Shown here: positions 6,341 through 16,818 of the stretch, one piece after another
Layout of the letters: each line of letters opens with the position of its first letter
Numbering within the stretch: position 1 is the first letter of the stretch
Assembly: GCF_024448165.1 (NCBI RefSeq)
Contig: NZ_JAMOLN010000063.1
Coordinates: forward strand, 1 to 45,078
Direction: 5' to 3'
Length of the DNA stretch: 45,078 nt
From: Streptomyces longispororuber
Lineage (GTDB): Bacteria; Actinomycetota; Actinomycetes; Streptomycetales; Streptomycetaceae
The notes under the pieces: model-generated
Told to the model about the DNA's origin: nothing
Seen by the model: only the letters and a program-made list of their open reading frames with translations
The model's database searches: none
Translations under genes and position numbers: made by a program

Positions 6341-7054
6341 GTGTCGGTGCGAGTCGTCGTCAGGACGTTCAGCGAGCTGTGCATCACCGTCGGCGCCGTG
6401 ATCGTGCTGTTCGTCGTGTATGTGCTGTTCTGGACCGGGGTGAAGGCCGACAGCGCGATGGACCGGCAGATCGACGTCCTCCAGGACCAGTGGGCGAAGC
6501 GGCCCGTCGCGACCGCGACCCCCGCTCCGGACGCCTCGGCGGATCCGTCGACGGACTCCTCGCCGCCGAAGCCGGCCGCGTACCAGGACGGCAAGCCGTT
6601 CGCTGTGATGTACATCCCGCGGCTCGGTTTCACGTGGAACAAGCCGGTGCTGGAGGACACGAAGGTCGGGACCCTGAAGAAGGGGCTCGGGCACTACTCC
6701 GGCACCGCGCAGCTCGGGCAGAAGGGGAACTTCTCCGTCGCCGGGCACCGGCGCACGTACGGCGACCCGTTCAAGGACTTCCCGAAGCTGCGGCGGGGGG
6801 ACGCCGTGGTCCTCACGGACGGGACCACCTGGTTCACGTACCTCATCGACACCGGGCCGTACAAGACGGTGCCCAGCGACATCGGCGTCATCGACCCCGT
6901 GCCGCGCAAGTCCGGCTACGACGAGCCGGGCCGCTATCTGACCCTGACGACGTGCGAACCCGAGTGGGGTCACAGCCATCGGCTGATCGTCTGGGCGCAC
7001 CTTGATTCCACTCAGCCTGTGGAGGCAGGGAAACCGGAGGCGTTGCGCCGTTAG
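6341..7054 (+). CDS. class E sortase (first of three)
   Basis: A 237-residue membrane-anchored transpeptidase that should act on the outer face of the membrane. The N-terminal membrane segment is at about residues 11-33. A Pro/Ser/Asp-rich linker (residues 55-80) leads to the catalytic domain with His136 (AGHRRTYGDPF), Cys205 (TLTTCEPEWG) and Arg214 (HSHRLIVWAHL). All three catalytic residues are present. The GTG start at 6341 directly follows a G-rich stretch 20 bases after the DUF881 stop. Class E sortases in Streptomyces recognise LAXTG-type signals on secreted proteins such as chaplins; which substrates this copy uses is unknown. A parS-like site lies inside the gene at 6626-6641. Confidence 0.93.
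   Translation: MSVRVVVRTFSELCITVGAVIVLFVVYVLFWTGVKADSAMDRQIDVLQDQWAKRPVATATPAPDASADPSTDSSPPKPAAYQDGKPFAVMYIPRLGFTWNKPVLEDTKVGTLKKGLGHYSGTAQLGQKGNFSVAGHRRTYGDPFKDFPKLRRGDAVVLTDGTTWFTYLIDTGPYKTVPSDIGVIDPVPRKSGYDEPGRYLTLTTCEPEWGHSHRLIVWAHLDSTQPVEAGKPEALRR
6626..6641. promoter_or_regulatory. parS-like ParB-binding site within the sortase gene
   Basis: GGTTTCACGTGGAACA matches the bacterial parS consensus TGTTTCACGTGAAACA at 14 of 16 positions. It matches 15 of 16 against the reverse complement of the Bacillus spo0J-type site TGTTCCACGTGAAACA. It lies wholly in coding sequence, so a chance match constrained by codons cannot be excluded. Confidence 0.5.
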
Positions 7055-7094
7055 TCTGGTGCGGTACGCAGACGGTGTGGAGGGAGCGACCGGC

Positions 7095-7256
7095 ATGTAC
7101 GGCTGGATCTGGCGGCATCTGCCGGGGAACGCGTGGGTGAGGGCACTGATCTCGTTGGTGCTCGTCCTCGCGGTCGTGTACGTCCTCTTCCAGTACATCT
7201 TCCCGTGGGCCGAGCCGCTGCTGCCCTTCAACGACGTGACGGTGGACGGCCAGTGA
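7095..7256 (+). CDS. 53-residue single-pass membrane protein
   Basis: A short protein: MYGWIWRHLPGNAWVRA, then one membrane segment at about residues 18-38 (LISLVLVLAVVYVLFQYIF) and a short tail ending DVTVDGQ. GGAGGGA lies about 10 bases before the ATG. The stop overlaps the start of the PabA-like gene as GTGA, so it is translationally coupled. I recognise no family, but a small hydrophobic protein in this position is, as I recall, conserved in Streptomyces. A partner of the neighbouring sortases is possible but only an inference. Confidence 0.8.
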   Translation: MYGWIWRHLPGNAWVRALISLVLVLAVVYVLFQYIFPWAEPLLPFNDVTVDGQ

Positions 7257-7891
7257 GTGCGCGCATTCTCGTTGTCGACAACTACGACAGCTTCGTGTTC
7301 AACCTCGTCCAGTACCTGTACCAGCTGGGCGCCGAGTGCGAGGTGCTGCGCAACGACGAGGTGACCACCTCGCACGCGCAGGACGGCTTCGACGGCGTGC
7401 TGCTCAGCCCGGGTCCCGGCGCCCCCGAACAGGCGGGCGTGTGCATCGAGATGGTCCGGCACTGCGCCGCGACCGGGGTGCCCGTCTTCGGCGTCTGCCT
7501 CGGCATGCAGTCGATGCAGGTCGCGTACGGCGGTGTGGTGGGCCGGGCGCCGGAGCTGCTGCACGGCAAGACCTCGCTCGTCCGGCACGGCGGCAAGGGC
7601 GTCTTCGCGGGCCTGCCCGACCCGTTCACGGCGACGCGGTACCACTCGCTGGCCGCCGAGCCCGGCACCGTACCGGACGAACTGGAGGTCACGGCGCGGA
7701 CCGAGGACGGCATCGTCATGGGCCTGCGCCATCGAGAACTGCCCGTCGAGGGCGTCCAGTTCCATCCGGAGTCGGTCCTCACCGAACACGGGCACCTGAT
7801 GCTGGCGAACTGGCTGGAGGAGTGCGGGGACGCGGGAGCGGTGGCCAGATCGGCCGGGCTCGCGCCCGTGGTGGGCAGGGCCTCGGCGTGA
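7253..7891 (+). CDS. PabA/TrpG-type glutamine amidotransferase
   Basis: A 212-residue class I glutamine amidotransferase subunit that transfers ammonia from glutamine to a chorismate-using partner (aminodeoxychorismate or anthranilate synthase). The catalytic triad is visible: Cys82 in GVCLGMQ, and His171 and Glu173 in QFHPES. The oxyanion strand LLSPGPGAPE is at 51-59. No chorismate-binding partner (PabB or TrpE) is encoded in the window, so assignment between folate and tryptophan pathways stays open; Streptomyces annotations usually call this pabA-like. It overlaps the preceding small gene and the following sortase by 4 bases each (GTGA), so it sits translationally coupled inside a sortase operon. 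Confidence 0.9.
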   Translation: MSARILVVDNYDSFVFNLVQYLYQLGAECEVLRNDEVTTSHAQDGFDGVLLSPGPGAPEQAGVCIEMVRHCAATGVPVFGVCLGMQSMQVAYGGVVGRAPELLHGKTSLVRHGGKGVFAGLPDPFTATRYHSLAAEPGTVPDELEVTARTEDGIVMGLRHRELPVEGVQFHPESVLTEHGHLMLANWLEECGDAGAVARSAGLAPVVGRASA

Positions 7892-9183
7892 CCGCGCTGC
7901 GCCCGGAGCAGGACGGGGCAGGTGGGTTCGAGGAGGCCGTACGGCGGCTCGACGACCCGCTGAACGACCCGCTGCCGGGCCGGCACCCGTCACCGTGGTT
8001 CCGGGCGGCGGGAGCGGAACCGCAGGAGCAGCCGCAGACGGCGGCTGAGCGCCCGGAGCCCGAGCCCGAGTGGTACGACCCCGAGGGGTACGCGCAGGAC
8101 TGGTACGGGGCCCAGCAGGGGCCTCGGCCGACGGCGCAGACACCACCACCGGCGCAACCGCACACACAGCCGCAGCCTGAGGCGTATGCGCAGCCTCAGG
8201 CACCGACACCGGCACCGACACCGACAGCGGCACCGGTGCCCACACCCGCGCCGCCCCTGGCGCGGGACGACGAGACGGTCGCCCTGCGCACCGCCGACAC
8301 CCGCCGAATAGCCGAAGCCGGCCAGGAGTCCGCACCCGAATCCGCGCGAGAGCCCGAGCCGGTCGCCACCGGCGGCCGTGCGGCCCGCAGGAAGGCGGCG
8401 AAGCGGGGCGGCGGGCGGCACGCGGGGGCGGCGGCCGCGGCACCCGCCGAGAGCGACGACGACCGGCCGCTGAGCCGGGTCGAGGCGCGGCGCGCGGCCA
8501 AGGCCCGCAAACCGAGCGCCGGGGTGATCGCGAGCCGGGCGATCGGCGAAGTCTTCATCAGCATCGGGGTGCTGATGCTGCTGTTCGTCACGTACCAGCT
8601 CTGGTGGTCGAACATCCGGGCCCACAGCCTCGCGGGGAACGCCCGCCACCACCTCGAGGACGACTGGGCGAGCGGCAAGGGCAAGCCCGACACGTTCCAG
8701 CCCGGCCAGGGCTTCGCGATCCTCTACATCCCGCGCCTCGACGTCGTCGTGCCGATCGCGGAGGGCATCAGCAAGCCCAAGGTGCTCGACAAGGGCATGG
8801 TCGGGCACTACGGCAAGGACAGCATTCCCACGGCGATGCCGGACGCGAAGCAGGGGAACTTCGCGATCGCCGGGCACCGCAACACCCATGGCGAGCCGTT
8901 CCGCTACATCAACCGCCTCGAACCGGGCGATCCGATCGTCGTCGAGACCCAGGACACGTACTACGTGTACAAGATGGCGAGCATCCTTCCGCAGACGCCG
9001 CCGTCCAACACGACGGTGCTCAATCCGATCCCGGCGGGCTCCGGATTCACCAAGGCGGGTCGTTACATCACTCTGACGACCTGCACTCCGGAATTCACCA
9101 GTACGTATCGAATGATCGTCTGGGGCAAGATGGTCGAGGAGCGCCCGCGCAGCAAGGGGAAGCCGGACGCGCTCGTCGAGTAG
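7888..9183 (+). CDS. srtE1: class E sortase with long cytoplasmic Pro-rich tail (SrtE1-like)
   Basis: A 431-residue sortase. Residues 1-210 are a long, presumably cytoplasmic, Pro/Gln/Ala-rich and charged region containing a PxPxP-type run (about 90-125). The membrane segment is at about 216-236 and the catalytic domain follows, with His330 (AGHRNTHGEPF), Cys399 (TLTTCTPEFTSTYR) and Arg408. The GTG start overlaps the pabA-like stop (GTGA). Position and architecture match SrtE1 of Streptomyces, which with SrtE2 anchors the long chaplins to the wall and is needed for aerial hyphae. The symbol rests on synteny from memory. The long tail is unusual for a sortase and might bind a cytoplasmic partner. 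Confidence 0.88.
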   Translation: MTALRPEQDGAGGFEEAVRRLDDPLNDPLPGRHPSPWFRAAGAEPQEQPQTAAERPEPEPEWYDPEGYAQDWYGAQQGPRPTAQTPPPAQPHTQPQPEAYAQPQAPTPAPTPTAAPVPTPAPPLARDDETVALRTADTRRIAEAGQESAPESAREPEPVATGGRAARRKAAKRGGGRHAGAAAAAPAESDDDRPLSRVEARRAAKARKPSAGVIASRAIGEVFISIGVLMLLFVTYQLWWSNIRAHSLAGNARHHLEDDWASGKGKPDTFQPGQGFAILYIPRLDVVVPIAEGISKPKVLDKGMVGHYGKDSIPTAMPDAKQGNFAIAGHRNTHGEPFRYINRLEPGDPIVVETQDTYYVYKMASILPQTPPSNTTVLNPIPAGSGFTKAGRYITLTTCTPEFTSTYRMIVWGKMVEERPRSKGKPDALVE

Positions 9184-9231
9184 GCGTTCACCGGCAGCGG
9201 CACTACGGGCACAGGGACGGGGCAAGAGGAA

Positions 9232-9966
9232 GTGGCAGCGACGACCGACCACGAGGAAGAGGCCGAGCAGAAGGCCCCCTCGCCCCCGCCCCGGCGCGGC
9301 CGGATCGCGACCGCGGTCAGCGTCTTCGGCGAACTGCTCATCACGGCGGGCGTGCTCCTGGGCCTGTTCGTCGTCTACTCGCTGTGGTGGACGAACGTGA
9401 TGGCCGATCGCGCGGCGGACAAGCAGGGCGACAAGGTGCGCGACCACTGGGCCGACAACGCCGGCCCCGGCGCCCTGGACACCAAGGACGGCATCGGGTT
9501 CCTGCACGTACCGGCGATGAACAAGGGCGAGGTCCTGGTCGAGAAGGGCACCACGTCGAAGGTGCTCAACGACGGTGTGGCCGGCTACTACACGGACCCC
9601 GTGAAGGCGACGCTGCCGACCAGCGGCAAGGACGGCAACTTCTCGCTGGCCGCGCACCGGGACGGGCACGGCGCCAAGTTCCACAACATCGACAAGATCA
9701 GCAAGGGTGATCCGATCGTCTTCGAGACGAAGGACAACTGGTACGTCTACAAGGTCTTCAGCATCCTTCCGGAGACCTCGAAGTACAACGTGGACGTCAT
9801 CGGCCAGGTGCCCAAGGAGTCCGGAGTGAAGAAGGCCGGGAAGTACATCACGCTGACGACCTGCACCCCGGTCTACACCTCGCGCTACCGGTACGTGGTC
9901 TGGGGCGAGCTGGAGCGCGTCGAGAAGGTCGACAGCGAGCGGACCCTGCCGAAGGAACTGCGCTAG
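9232..9966 (+). CDS. srtE2: class E sortase (SrtE2-like)
   Basis: A 244-residue sortase with a short cytoplasmic N-terminus, a membrane segment at about residues 29-52 and a catalytic domain with His142 (AAHRDGHGAKF), Cys211 (TLTTCTPVYTSRYR) and Arg220. It closely parallels the upstream sortase around the active site, indicating tandem duplication. GTG at 9232 has a weak AAGAGGA just upstream. It is the last gene of the operon, ending 22 bases before a very strong terminator. The SrtE2 name is by synteny and similarity from memory; it probably shares chaplin substrates with the preceding sortase. Confidence 0.88.
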   Translation: MAATTDHEEEAEQKAPSPPPRRGRIATAVSVFGELLITAGVLLGLFVVYSLWWTNVMADRAADKQGDKVRDHWADNAGPGALDTKDGIGFLHVPAMNKGEVLVEKGTTSKVLNDGVAGYYTDPVKATLPTSGKDGNFSLAAHRDGHGAKFHNIDKISKGDPIVFETKDNWYVYKVFSILPETSKYNVDVIGQVPKESGVKKAGKYITLTTCTPVYTSRYRYVVWGELERVEKVDSERTLPKELR

Positions 9967-9988
9967 CGGCCTTTGCCGTACGACGAAA

Positions 9989-10032
9989 GACCGGAGCCCC
10001 GGCCCCCTCTCCAGGGGGCCGGGGCTCCGGTC
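9989..10032. terminator. 20-bp perfect hairpin terminator between convergent operons
   Basis: A perfect 20-bp inverted repeat (9989-10008 and 10013-10032) with a CTCC loop. It separates srtE2 on the plus strand from the PASTA kinase gene on the minus strand and should end transcription in both directions. Confidence 0.92.
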
Positions 10033-10046
10033 GTCACCGCTTCGGC

Positions 10047-12035
<1,989 letters not shown>

Positions 12036-12194
12036 GGTTACCTACCAGCCCTCTCCGTCGGTCCCGACCGTCCCGTGCGGGGTCGGGCGGTGTGCTGTCC
12101 GGGCATACCGTACCCGGCTTGCCCGGCGTGACCTGGCCACCACCGTGACCCGTGACAGGACCGGTATCGCCACGTGCGTCTATGTGAAGAACGG

Positions 12195-12231
12195 GTGACC
12201 GGGGTCACAAGCCTCTGTGAACCCCGGTCAC
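12195..12231. terminator. hairpin between pbpA and pknB
   Basis: The arms are GTGACCGGGGT and ACCCCGGTCAC, extended inward by a TCAC/GTGA pairing with one bulged base. It starts 9 bases beyond the pbpA stop and could end or attenuate the fhaA-to-pbpA transcript before pknB. There is no T-run, as is usual in high-GC genomes. Confidence 0.65.
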
Positions 12232-12239
12232 TTCCGTCA

Positions 12240-13697
12240 CTACTTGCTGTTGATGACCGCTTCCATCACGCTCTTCGCGATCGGGGCGGCCAGACCGCCA
12301 CCGGAGATGTCCTGGCGGCTGGCCTCGCTGTCCTCGACGACCACGGCCACGGCGACCGGGAAGCCCGACGACGTCTTCGCGTAGCTGACGAACCAGGCGT
12401 ACGGCTTCTCACTGTTGTCGACGCCGTGCTGGGCGGTACCGGTCTTGCCGCCGACCGTGGCGCCCGGGATCCGCGCGTTCTGGCCGGTGCCCTCGTTGAC
12501 CACCGTCTCCATCATCGACTGGAGGTTCTGCGCGTTCTCCTCGGAGAGCGGCTTGCTCAGCTCCTTCGGCTCCGTCTTCTCGATGGTGTCGAGGTTGGAG
12601 GCCTTGAGCTCGTCGACCATGTACGGCTCCATGAGCGTGCCGTCGTTGGCGATCGCGGAGGCGACCATGGCCATCTGCAGCGGGGTGGCCGCGGTGTTGT
12701 ACTGGCCGATGGACGACAGGGCCGTCTGCGACGGGTTCATGTTGTCGTCGAAGTTCGACGCGTTCGAGCGGACCGGGACGAACTGCTCCTTGTTGAAGCC
12801 GAACTTCTCGGCCTCCTCGACCATCTTGTCGTTGCCGAGGTCGGAGCCGATCTTGCCGAAGACGGTGTTGCAGGAGACCTTCAGGGCGACCCGCAGCGTC
12901 GCGTCCTCACACGGGATGTTGCCCTCGTTCTTCAGCGGGGTCGTGGTGCCCGGCATGGTCCACGGCAGCGGCGTCTGCGTCTTCTTGTCCGGGGCGTAGT
13001 CGCCGCTCTCCAGCGCGGCCGCGGCCGTCACCAGCTTGAACGTCGAACCCGGCGGGTACGTCTCGCGCAGCGCCCGGTTCAGGAGCGGCTTGTCCTTGTC
13101 CTTGTCGAGCTTCGCGAACGTCTCGCCGTCCGCGGTCGAGTTCCCGGCGAAGGACGACGGGTCGTACGACGGTGTCGACGCGAGCGCCAGGATCTTGCCG
13201 GTGGACGGCTCGATGGCGGCGACGGCTCCCTTGCCGCGGTTCTTCAGGCCGTCGTAGGCGGCCTTCTGCGCGGCGGCGTTGAGGGTGGTGACGACGTTGC
13301 CGCCCTCCTTCTTCTTGCCGGTCACCATGTCGAGGGTGTTCCGGAAGAAGAGCCGGTCGTCGTTGCCGGTGAGGATGCCGTCCTCGAGGTTCTCGATCTG
13401 GCTGGCGCCGACGACCTGCGAGGCGTAGCCGGTGACGGGCGACCACATGGGTCCGTCCTTCCAGGTCCGCTTGTACTTCAGGTCGGTGCCGGAGGTCGCC
13501 TTGGAACCGGTGATGGACTTGCCGTCGACGACGATGTCGCCGCGCGGCGTCGAGTACCGGGCGATGATCACGCGGCGGTTGTCGTCGTCCGAGGCGAGCT
13601 GGTCGGCCTTGACGTACTGGAGCCAGTTGTCGCGGATCAGCAGGGTCAGGATCAGGAGTCCGCAGAAGATCGCGATCCGGCGCAGGGGCTTGTTCAC
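12240..13697 (-). CDS. pbpA: penicillin-binding protein, class B transpeptidase (PbpA)
   Basis: A 485-residue peptidoglycan transpeptidase. It has an N-terminal membrane anchor at about residues 7-22 (RIAIFCGLLILTLLI) and a PBP dimerisation domain containing the STPRGDI motif. The transpeptidase domain has SxxK at Ser218-Lys221 (PPGSTFKL), SxN at 275-277 (VSCNTVF) and KTG at 418-420 (VGGKTGTAQ). All catalytic motifs are intact. The GTG at 13697 overlaps the rodA stop by 4 bases, so glycosyltransferase and transpeptidase are translationally coupled. This is the standard actinobacterial pbpA position upstream of pknB. It acts with RodA in septal or polar wall synthesis. Confidence 0.95.
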   Translation of the reverse strand: MNKPLRRIAIFCGLLILTLLIRDNWLQYVKADQLASDDDNRRVIIARYSTPRGDIVVDGKSITGSKATSGTDLKYKRTWKDGPMWSPVTGYASQVVGASQIENLEDGILTGNDDRLFFRNTLDMVTGKKKEGGNVVTTLNAAAQKAAYDGLKNRGKGAVAAIEPSTGKILALASTPSYDPSSFAGNSTADGETFAKLDKDKDKPLLNRALRETYPPGSTFKLVTAAAALESGDYAPDKKTQTPLPWTMPGTTTPLKNEGNIPCEDATLRVALKVSCNTVFGKIGSDLGNDKMVEEAEKFGFNKEQFVPVRSNASNFDDNMNPSQTALSSIGQYNTAATPLQMAMVASAIANDGTLMEPYMVDELKASNLDTIEKTEPKELSKPLSEENAQNLQSMMETVVNEGTGQNARIPGATVGGKTGTAQHGVDNSEKPYAWFVSYAKTSSGFPVAVAVVVEDSEASRQDISGGGLAAPIAKSVMEAVINSK

Positions 13698-15121
13698 GGT
13701 CGGACCACCTGGGTCATCTCGGCGTCGGGGCTCGGCGTGGGGCTGGGTGCCGGGCGGCGGGCGGTGTCGCTGATGCGGATCAGGATGCCGATCAGCGCCC
13801 AGTTGGCGATGACGGACGAACCGCCGTACGCGAGGAACGGCATCGTCATACCGGTGAGCGGGATGAGGCCCATGACACCGCCCGCGACGACGAACACCTG
13901 GAGGGCGAAGGCACCGGACAGACCGACGGCGAGCAGCTTGCCGAACGGGTCGCGGGCCGCGAGCGCGGTGCGCACGCCCCGCTCCACGATCAGCGCGTAG
14001 ATCAGCAGGAGCGCCATCAGACCGGCCAGCCCCAGCTCCTCGCCGAAGGTGGCGAGGATGAAGTCGGAGTTGGCGGCGAACCGGATCAGCTCGGAGTGGC
14101 CCTGGCCCCAGCCGGTGCCGAGGGTGCCGCCGGAGCCGAAGGCCCACAGGGCCTGCATGGCCTGCTCGGAGTGGCCGCCCACACCGGCCCGGCTGAGCGT
14201 GTACTCCTTCATCGGGTCGAGCCAGGCGTCGACGCGCTGCTGGATGTGCGGCTCGAAGCTGGCCACACCCACGGCGCCGACCGCGGACATCAGCAGACCG
14301 AAGACGATCCAGCTGGTCCGCTCGGTGGCGACGTACAGCATGATGACGAACATTCCGAAGAACAGCAGCGACGTACCGAGGTCGGTCTCGAAGACCAGGA
14401 TGAGGATCGAGATCCCCCAGACCACGAGGATCGGACCGAGGTCGCGGCCGCGCGGCAGGTACAGGCCCATGAAGCGGCGCGAGGCGAGCGCCAGGGCGTC
14501 CCGCTTCACCATCAGGTAACCGGCGAAGAAGACCGCGAGCACGATCTTCGCGAACTCACCGGGCTGGATGGAGAACGAGCCGACGTGGATCCAGATCTTG
14601 GCGCCGTAGAGGTTCACGCCCAGGCCCGGCACCAGCGGCAGCAGCAGCAGGACGATCGCGCCGAGCATCGAGATGTACGTGTAGCGCTGCAGGACGCGGT
14701 GGTCCTTCAGGAAGAACAGCACGGCGATGAAGAGCGCGATGCCGATCGCCGTGTACATGAGCTGCTTGGGCGCGGCGCTGCCCGCCTGGCCGATCGACTG
14801 CAGCAGCTCGGACTGGTCGAGCCGCCAGATGACGACCAGGCCCAGACCGTTGAGGAGCGTGGCCAGCGGCAGCAGCAGCGGGTCCGCGTACGCCGCGAAC
14901 TTGCGCACCACGAGGTGGGCGACGCCGGCGAGCAGGCCGAGGCCCAGGCCGTAGCCGAGCAGGCCGGCCGGCAGCGAGCCGTCGAGGGCCAGGCCCACGT
15001 TGGCGTACGCGAAGACGGGGATGACCACGGCGAACACCAGCAGCATGAGCTCGGTGTTGCGCCGGCTGGGCGCGCCGATGGCGCCGATGGTCGACGTATG
15101 GGTCGTGGAACTACTACTCAT
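13694..15121 (-). CDS. rodA: RodA/FtsW-type peptidoglycan glycosyltransferase
   Basis: A 475-residue SEDS protein with about ten to twelve membrane segments; the family polymerises lipid II. Family signatures are visible: IQPGEFAKI near the middle, the long extracellular loop with LDPMKEYTLSRAGVGGHSEQAMQALWAFGSGGTLGTGWGQG, FILATFGEELGLAG, and PFLAYGGSSVIANW near the C-terminus. The C-terminal tail is Pro-rich. The ATG at 15121 lies 24 bases after the phosphatase stop, and the gene overlaps pbpA downstream. A specific name (RodA versus FtsW) is by operon context. It partners with the adjacent pbpA product. Confidence 0.94.
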   Translation of the reverse strand: MSSSSTTHTSTIGAIGAPSRRNTELMLLVFAVVIPVFAYANVGLALDGSLPAGLLGYGLGLGLLAGVAHLVVRKFAAYADPLLLPLATLLNGLGLVVIWRLDQSELLQSIGQAGSAAPKQLMYTAIGIALFIAVLFFLKDHRVLQRYTYISMLGAIVLLLLPLVPGLGVNLYGAKIWIHVGSFSIQPGEFAKIVLAVFFAGYLMVKRDALALASRRFMGLYLPRGRDLGPILVVWGISILILVFETDLGTSLLFFGMFVIMLYVATERTSWIVFGLLMSAVGAVGVASFEPHIQQRVDAWLDPMKEYTLSRAGVGGHSEQAMQALWAFGSGGTLGTGWGQGHSELIRFAANSDFILATFGEELGLAGLMALLLIYALIVERGVRTALAARDPFGKLLAVGLSGAFALQVFVVAGGVMGLIPLTGMTMPFLAYGGSSVIANWALIGILIRISDTARRPAPSPTPSPDAEMTQVVRP

Positions 15122-15145
15122 GGCGTGCTGAGGCCCCCAACGGCT

Positions 15146-16723
15146 CTACTGCTGTGCGCACGCCTTGGCCAGCTGCTGCTCTTCCTCGGAGAGAGTGGGG
15201 CCAGGGGTGGGCGTGGGAGATGACGGTGACTTGGCCTTGCCGGACGGCGAGTTCGACGGGTTCGGCGTGGGGGTCTCCGAACGGAACGACGCCTTGGAGG
15301 CGGTGCCCCCGGTCGTCGTGCCGCCGGCTTCGCCCTCGCCGGTCTTCGCGTTCTTCTCGCTCTCGGCCTGCTGCCGCTCGGCCTGCTTCTTGCACGCGTT
15401 GGCCTGCGCGGACAGCTCGTCGATCTTGTCCTGGGCGGCCGCGAGGTCGCCCTCGGCGATCGTGGCCTCGACCTGCTTCTGCTGGTACGGAGGCAGGTAC
15501 TTGAGCTCGATCTCCGGGTGGTCCTTCTCCACCTCGGACAGGCTCACCCAGGCGAGATCCTGGTTGATGCCGCGGTAGAGCGCGACGTGCTCGTCGTTCG
15601 AGCCGACGAAGTACTGGGTCTGCGTCCAGCGGTAACCGCCGTACAGGCCACCGCCGATGACGGCGAGCGCGAGCACGGTGTACACGGATCTCTTGAGCCA
15701 CTTGCGGCCGCGGCGCGGCTTCACGAAGTCGTCGTCCGCGTACGCGCCGAAGCCCCCCTCGGGTGCGTAGCCGGTGGTGTCGCCGCTGCCGGGCGGGCCG
15801 AACTCGCCGCCACCGCCCTGGCCGGGGACCGGCCTGCCGAGCCCGGCGGCACGGCCCGCGGGGGTGTCCATGCCGCCGTTGTCGTGCAGCTGGTGCTGGT
15901 TCTCGGCGACCGCGCCGACGATGACCGGGGCGTCCGAGATCTGGCCGGCGAGGGTGTCGCCGCTGTCGATGTCGAGGACGTCCGCGACGATCACGGTGAT
16001 GTTGTCGGGGCCGCCGCCGCGCAGCGCCAGCTGGATCAGGTCCTGGACCGTCTCCTGCGGGCCCTGGTAGCTGGCGAGCGTCTCCTCCATCGTCTGGTGG
16101 GAGACGACGCCGGACAGGCCGTCCGAGCAGATCAGGTACCGGTCGCCGGCCCGCACCTCACGGATGGAGAGGTCGGGCTCGACGTGGTCGCCGCTGCCCA
16201 GCGCGCGCATCAGCAGCGAGCGCTGCGGGTGCGTGGTGGCCTCTTCCTCGGTGATGCGGCCCTCGTCGACGAGGCGCTGCACCCACGTGTGGTCCTGCGT
16301 GATCTGCGTGAGGACGCCGTCCCGCAGCAGATAGGCGCGCGAGTCCCCCACGTGTACGAGACCGAGTCGCTGCCCCGTCCACAGGAGGGCGGTGAGCGTG
16401 GTCCCCATGCCCTCGAGCTGGGGGTCCTCCTCGACCATCATGCGCAGCTGGTCGTTGGCCCGCTGAACGGCGGTGCCGAGCGACGTCAGGATGTCGGATC
16501 CCGGTACGTCGTCGTCGAGCGCGACGATGGTCGAGATCACCTCGGACGAGGCGACCTCACCGGCGGCCTGGCCGCCCATGCCGTCGGCGATCGCGAGCAG
16601 CCGCGGACCGGCGTAGCCGGAGTCCTCGTTGCCCTCGCGGATCATGCCTTTGTGCGATCCGGCGGCGAAGCGCAGTGACAGACTCATGCGCACCTCGCCC
16701 GTCGGCTCCGGGTACATCCGCAC
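15146..16723 (-). CDS. pppA: PP2C-type Ser/Thr protein phosphatase, membrane-anchored
   Basis: A 525-residue protein. The N-terminal PP2C domain (about residues 1-240) contains the metal-binding motifs EGNEDSGY, ADGMGGQAAGE, GDSRAYLL, CSDGLSG and GGGPDNITVIV, all intact. A Gly-rich cytoplasmic linker, a basic stretch (KPRRGRKWLKR) and a membrane segment at about 345-362 precede an extracellular coiled-coil and Pro/Ser/Thr-rich tail. It should reverse phosphorylation by the PASTA kinase of the same cluster. The start is uncertain: GTG at 16723 has GGAGG 9 bases upstream and is chosen here; ATG at 16717 is possible; the longer GTG at 16732 abuts the ribosome site and is unlikely. Confidence 0.92.
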   Translation of the reverse strand: MRMYPEPTGEVRMSLSLRFAAGSHKGMIREGNEDSGYAGPRLLAIADGMGGQAAGEVASSEVISTIVALDDDVPGSDILTSLGTAVQRANDQLRMMVEEDPQLEGMGTTLTALLWTGQRLGLVHVGDSRAYLLRDGVLTQITQDHTWVQRLVDEGRITEEEATTHPQRSLLMRALGSGDHVEPDLSIREVRAGDRYLICSDGLSGVVSHQTMEETLASYQGPQETVQDLIQLALRGGGPDNITVIVADVLDIDSGDTLAGQISDAPVIVGAVAENQHQLHDNGGMDTPAGRAAGLGRPVPGQGGGGEFGPPGSGDTTGYAPEGGFGAYADDDFVKPRRGRKWLKRSVYTVLALAVIGGGLYGGYRWTQTQYFVGSNDEHVALYRGINQDLAWVSLSEVEKDHPEIELKYLPPYQQKQVEATIAEGDLAAAQDKIDELSAQANACKKQAERQQAESEKNAKTGEGEAGGTTTGGTASKASFRSETPTPNPSNSPSGKAKSPSSPTPTPGPTLSEEEQQLAKACAQQ

Positions 16724-16818
16724 GGTGCCCACCCTCCGGTCGGGAGCGCGCCGGTGTCCGTCGTCCGGACCGCCGCGTCGGCTCGCTCGCTCCGCTCGCG
16801 CTCATTCATGATGTAGCA

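Noticed and set aside
6832..6845. Third parS candidate around GGTTCACGTACC
   Set aside because: The central symmetry differs and too many consensus positions are missing.
6317..9684. Long minus-strand open frames opposite the sortase and PabA-like genes
   Set aside because: The plus-strand genes have clear catalytic motifs, ribosome sites and GTGA overlaps. The antisense frames are Arg/Pro/Ala-rich shadows without starts or domains.
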